From: Spirochaeta sp.
Lineage (GTDB): Bacteria > Spirochaetota > Spirochaetia > Spirochaetales_E > Spirochaetaceae_B
Reading direction: 5' to 3'
NCBI GenBank assembly: GCA_030590585.1
Contig: JAUUYD010000083.1
Coordinates: forward strand, 1-8,271
Length of the DNA stretch: 8,271 bases
Below the pieces are notes generated by a model, which ran no database searches, was not told the origin of the DNA, and saw only the letters and a list, made by a program, of their open reading frames with translations. Shown in pieces: positions 6,286-8,271 of this stretch (its first letter is position 1; every line of letters begins with the position of its first letter). The translations under genes were made by a program, and so were the position numbers.

Positions 6286-6310
6286 ATGCCGTTTCAATCT
6301 CAACTTCGGC
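6271..6310. terminator. Inverted repeat between convergent genes (shared terminator candidate)
   Basis: GCCGAAGTT (6271-6279) and AACTTCGGC (6302-6310) are perfect 9-base complements around a 22-base loop. The left arm is in the last codons of the alcohol dehydrogenase gene. The right arm abuts the stop of the convergent minus-strand gene. The position suits a bidirectional terminator, but neither side has a real T-tract (TTAAACC on plus, AATAATATCC on minus) and the loop is long, so it would be weak or need other factors. Confidence 0.4.
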
Positions 6311-7426
6311 TTAAACCGTTAATTTCCTGGATCTTCCAATTATCTTCCAGCTGTCGACAATTACATGATTTTCAATAACACAAGCTTCCTCGTACATAGC
6401 AACTGAAGGACAGATATGAGCAGGAATACCATAAACAACATCGCCGATATCAAATCCTGCCGCTTCCGCTGCCTGAATCACCAGATGTTCTTCACTGTGG
6501 TTGACAGCGATGTATTTCTCAATCCCCATAAAGTGAATTCGGGGATGGGGTTTGTCAGCTGAAAGAGCCTTATATCCCAGATCCAGACATAGAGTTTCTT
6601 TTTGATTCTTACTGACGACACGTGCCAGCAGCACTGCCGCGTGTTGAAAGTCCATGTCCTGGTACAATGAACTGTAGCTCCAGTCCCACAGGATAGTTGT
6701 CCCCGGGCTTAATTCCCTGTCATTGAAGCGGGAATGAATTGGAAATCCTGGAGTACCGCCTGCCACCAGATGCGGTACCTCGATTGAAAGATCATTCAGA
6801 ATTCGAATTATTTCCAGAACCGGCTCAAAATCCCGAAGGCATATCTGTTCTCTCAGCTCAGGATCAGACTCCTGAATATGTCCGTCATACACATGTAATC
6901 CGGAAAAAACCAGCCCCGGGGTAGAGCTGATCATCCGGACTAACTTGAGAACCTCATCAGAGCCATCAATCCCCGTACGGTGCATGCCGTTATCAACATC
7001 GATATACAGATCAACGAAAGTTTGATGCTTCACTGCCGCCAGAGATAAACGCTTCACTGTCACGGGATTATCAACAACGGTTGAAAAACTCACTTCCGGA
7101 TACATTTGCTTCAGTTTAAAAAATCTCTCGATATGAGGCCCCACAGGCTGATACGCCAGAAGTATATCTTCCCCGCCGTTTTGCGCCGTCATTTCAGCTT
7201 CGGCAATCGTGGCGCATTTGAATTTTCTTATACCGTAGGAAACCTGAAGAGCTACCAGCTCCGGCAATTTATGGGTTTTCACATGAGGCCTGAGCCTGTT
7301 CACGTTTCCGGCAATTTTTATCATCAGCTCAATATTGCCGCGGACACGGTCCGGATAGATAAGTAACGCCGGACTGGCTGTTTCTTCAGGATTTTTCAGT
7401 ATGTACCATGACTCTTTAACTGACAT
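6311..7426 (-). CDS. Fold-type III PLP enzyme, D-threonine aldolase / D-serine dehydratase (DSD1) family
   Basis: A 371-residue soluble enzyme with an alanine-racemase-like PLP barrel followed by the metal-binding C-terminal domain of the DSD1 family. RPHVKTHK (46-53) carries the Schiff-base lysine, most likely Lys50. Further family blocks are KCATIAEAEM (70-79), VDLYIDVDNGMHRTG (138-152), LHVYDGH (177-183), GGTPGFP (223-229) and LDLGYKALSADK (281-292). The metal motif is HIC (His337, Cys339), the His-x-Cys pattern of Zn-dependent D-serine dehydratases, where classical D-threonine aldolases have His-x-Asp. It may therefore cleave or dehydrate a D-3-hydroxy amino acid, but the reaction is undecided. 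The ATG at 7424-7426 has a GGGGA only one base upstream, an unusually close spacing. Sampled GC is lower than in the nnr region, and a gene remnant lies against its 5' end. Confidence 0.88.
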   Translation of the reverse strand: MSVKESWYILKNPEETASPALLIYPDRVRGNIELMIKIAGNVNRLRPHVKTHKLPELVALQVSYGIRKFKCATIAEAEMTAQNGGEDILLAYQPVGPHIERFFKLKQMYPEVSFSTVVDNPVTVKRLSLAAVKHQTFVDLYIDVDNGMHRTGIDGSDEVLKLVRMISSTPGLVFSGLHVYDGHIQESDPELREQICLRDFEPVLEIIRILNDLSIEVPHLVAGGTPGFPIHSRFNDRELSPGTTILWDWSYSSLYQDMDFQHAAVLLARVVSKNQKETLCLDLGYKALSADKPHPRIHFMGIEKYIAVNHSEEHLVIQAAEAAGFDIGDVVYGIPAHICPSVAMYEEACVIENHVIVDSWKIIGRSRKLTV

Positions 7427-7558
7427 ATCCCCGATACTATACGGATTGATGCCCGCTTGGAATCCAATGATAAACGTTTCAAGCTCTTAAGCGGTCTGTT
7501 AACCCCGGGGTTCATAGTCGTTACAGTGCTTGTCACTGTTTATCAGTTTCTATCCTGA
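7427..7558 (+). pseudogene. C-terminal remnant of a coiled-coil / membrane-anchored protein
   Basis: After a TGA at 7421-7423 a plus-strand frame runs open to a TGA at 7556-7558. It reads like the end of a small protein: a charged helical part (RIDARLESNDKRFKLLSG, from 7442) and then a hydrophobic segment (FIVVTVLVTVYQFL) ending in Ser-stop. Coiled coil followed by a C-terminal membrane helix is a common layout in small bacterial proteins of unknown function. No ATG is in frame; the only common alternative start is TTG at 7457 (33 residues), with a weak CGGA 11 bases upstream. The most likely reading is a gene truncated at its 5' side where the PLP-enzyme gene now begins. A short functional peptide, or chance, cannot be excluded. 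Confidence 0.4.
7501..7539. repeat. Two adjacent palindromes between minus-strand genes
   Basis: AACCCCGGGGTT (7501-7512) is a perfect 12-bp palindrome. Ten bases later, ACAGTG (7523-7528) and CACTGT (7534-7539) form a 6-bp stem with a 5-base loop. They lie 41 bases downstream of the EXPERA-like gene and about 75 bases upstream of the PLP-enzyme gene, both minus strand, so they could be an operator or an attenuated terminator. No T-tract follows on the minus strand. They also fall within the open frame of the gene remnant. Confidence 0.3.
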
Positions 7559-7579
7559 CCCCCGCCGCAGAGCCTCCTA

Positions 7580-8095
7580 TCAGAATTTCCTGTTAAACGG
7601 CTTCTCTTTCCGCATCCGCAGCAGTAAAAGTAAGGGAATCAGAACATAAGGAAGGTTCAGGCTCAAGAATTTCGGAATATTCTGACAACGCCATTCTGGC
7701 TCACCGAAGAACTCAACTCCAAATACCACCACTCCGGTAATCACCGAAATGCTGGTGGCATACATCACAGCAGGAACATGGATTCCGTTCCAGCCTTTTA
7801 CAGCGGCAACAATAAATCCGACATAGAAAATCGGATAGACGAAAGCCGACAGCCCGGTTACAAATCGCATCCAGATTGGAGCAGGGTGTGCGGCAGTGTG
7901 AAGAAAGAGTGGATCCGTTCCGTAGGCATAGCCATAATTGGCCCGGGCCAGGAAATTCGGACTGTCCGGAGACATTTCAATCCCCAAGGTGGGAATGAGA
8001 TCCGCAATACCGGAAGTTAGAATGAAAATTGCGAACATAACGATAAAGAAAATATCAACGGGACGGTTCCTCAGGGGTAAAGGATTTTTATTCAT
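7580..8095 (-). CDS. EXPERA-domain (TMEM97/emopamil-binding-like) membrane protein
   Basis: A 171-residue integral membrane protein with four predicted helices (about 13-34, 75-98, 107-130, 146-161) and a basic C-terminus. Its pattern matches the EXPERA fold of eukaryotic TMEM97 (sigma-2 receptor) and EBP. RPVDIFFIVMFAIF at the first helix leads to Asp32, aligning with TMEM97 Asp29. YGTDPLF (58-64) aligns with the KDPLL motif and places Asp61 at Asp56. PIWMRF, then VKGWNGIHVPAVMYA (99-113), parallels a kGs.kwirtPaiiYs segment. PYVLIPLLLLLRM (149-161) matches PYLLIPFILLIFM. TMEM97 Glu73 falls on Ser83 here. Eukaryotic relatives bind or isomerise sterols; the bacterial role is unknown and a lipid or isoprenoid ligand is only an inference. 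The comparison uses the human sequence recalled from memory. No strong Shine-Dalgarno: TAAGG lies 13 bases upstream, inside a small TAAGG-N4-CCTTA hairpin. Confidence 0.7.
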   Translation of the reverse strand: MNKNPLPLRNRPVDIFFIVMFAIFILTSGIADLIPTLGIEMSPDSPNFLARANYGYAYGTDPLFLHTAAHPAPIWMRFVTGLSAFVYPIFYVGFIVAAVKGWNGIHVPAVMYATSISVITGVVVFGVEFFGEPEWRCQNIPKFLSLNLPYVLIPLLLLLRMRKEKPFNRKF

Positions 8096-8099
8096 ATAA

Positions 8100-8113
8100 T
8101 AAGGATAACCTTA
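8100..8113 (-). promoter_or_regulatory. Small hairpin carrying the only TAAGG before the EXPERA-like start
   Basis: TAAGG (8100-8104) and CCTTA (8109-8113) are complements around a 4-base loop. On the minus strand the TAAGG at 8113 to 8109 is the best ribosome-site candidate for the ATG at 8095, at a long 13-base spacing. Pairing would hide it. Five base pairs is short, and this may be chance. Confidence 0.2.
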
Positions 8114-8169
8114 AGACCCTCGGAGAATCCAGATCCTCTATTTCTGTAGCACGACAGCCCACAGGCAGT

Positions 8170-8271
8170 TTATTCCTCAACCATAGCCCCGCCCAGGCAC
8201 ACATCCCCGTCGTAAAGGACTGCAAACTGACCCGCCGCCACTCCCCTGTCACTTTCATCCATCTCCACTTC
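8170..8271 (-). CDS. mnmA: tRNA 2-thiouridine(34) synthase MnmA, C-terminal end (partial)
   Basis: The gene runs off the right edge of the window; only the last 33 codons and TAA (8170-8172) are present. The translation includes DRGVAAGQFAVLYDGDVCLGG, broken here as DRGVAAGQFAVLY and DGDVCLGG, which is the hallmark end of MnmA: the family's final beta-barrel domain carries a conserved P-x-x-x-VAPGQ-x-x-VxY-x-GD-x-x-LGGG pattern. MnmA uses ATP and a persulfide relay to put sulfur on U34 of tRNAs for Lys, Glu and Gln. Its catalytic residues lie outside the window. The EXPERA-like gene starts 74 bases after its stop on the same strand, with no clear terminator between, so readthrough transcription is possible. 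Confidence 0.88.
   Translation of the reverse strand, partial: EVEMDESDRGVAAGQFAVLYDGDVCLGGAMVEE

Noticed and set aside
6739..8020. Plus-strand open frames of 61-86 codons opposite the PLP-enzyme and EXPERA-like genes
   Set aside because: They are antisense to well-supported genes, with no ribosome sites or domain-like sequence.

Overview
The window reads as ordinary bacterial chromosome of moderate GC, with hand-counted lines ranging from about 37% to 67%. Genes are compact and several overlap. Nothing in it fixes the taxon. The gene mix (stand-alone RlmE, fused NAD(P)HX repair enzyme, LsrG-like monooxygenase, iron alcohol dehydrogenase, MnmA, a bacterial EXPERA-type membrane protein) would suit a free-living spirochaete or similar Gram-negative anaerobe, but that is a guess. 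I see no CRISPR array, tRNA, rRNA, integrase or intact transposase.

Layout, left to right. Bases 1-232 hold no credible gene but a dense set of inverted repeats, including a perfect 10-bp hairpin just beyond the end of the first gene. Bases 233-1954 (minus) encode a 573-residue protein that looks like a GH13 (alpha-amylase) barrel with its catalytic nucleophile position lost. A divergent intergenic region (1955-2158) with palindromes separates it from a tight plus-strand run: rlmE (2159-2755), an unrecognised 113-residue protein starting on the last base of the rlmE stop (2755-3096), and nnrE-nnrD fused as one gene (3103-4704). After about 105 bases comes a second plus-strand pair: an LsrG-like ABM-domain protein (4811-5119) overlapping by 7 bases an iron-containing alcohol dehydrogenase (5113-6285). 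Everything to the right of that is minus strand except a short plus-strand gene remnant: a DSD1-type PLP enzyme (6311-7426), the remnant (about 7427-7558), a four-helix EXPERA/TMEM97-like membrane protein (7580-8095), and the last 33 codons of mnmA (8170 to the window edge).

How the genes relate. The rlmE run combines ribosome maturation (Um2552 methylation of 23S rRNA) with repair of damaged NAD(P)H. Overlap or very short spacing suggests one transcript. The LsrG-like/ADH pair looks like a small translationally coupled module for a carbonyl compound: an isomerase or monooxygenase-fold enzyme followed by a reductase. No lsrK, lsrF, lsrR or transporter gene is present to tie it to autoinducer-2. 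The right-hand minus-strand genes are not obviously one pathway. The remnant coiled-coil/membrane tail directly against the 5' end of the PLP-enzyme gene, together with lower GC there, suggests that this part of the window has been rearranged.

I found no strong evidence for a wholly new multi-gene system. The best leads are the catalytically stripped GH13-like protein, the LsrG-like/ADH pair, the bacterial TMEM97-like protein, and the hairpin cluster at the left edge.
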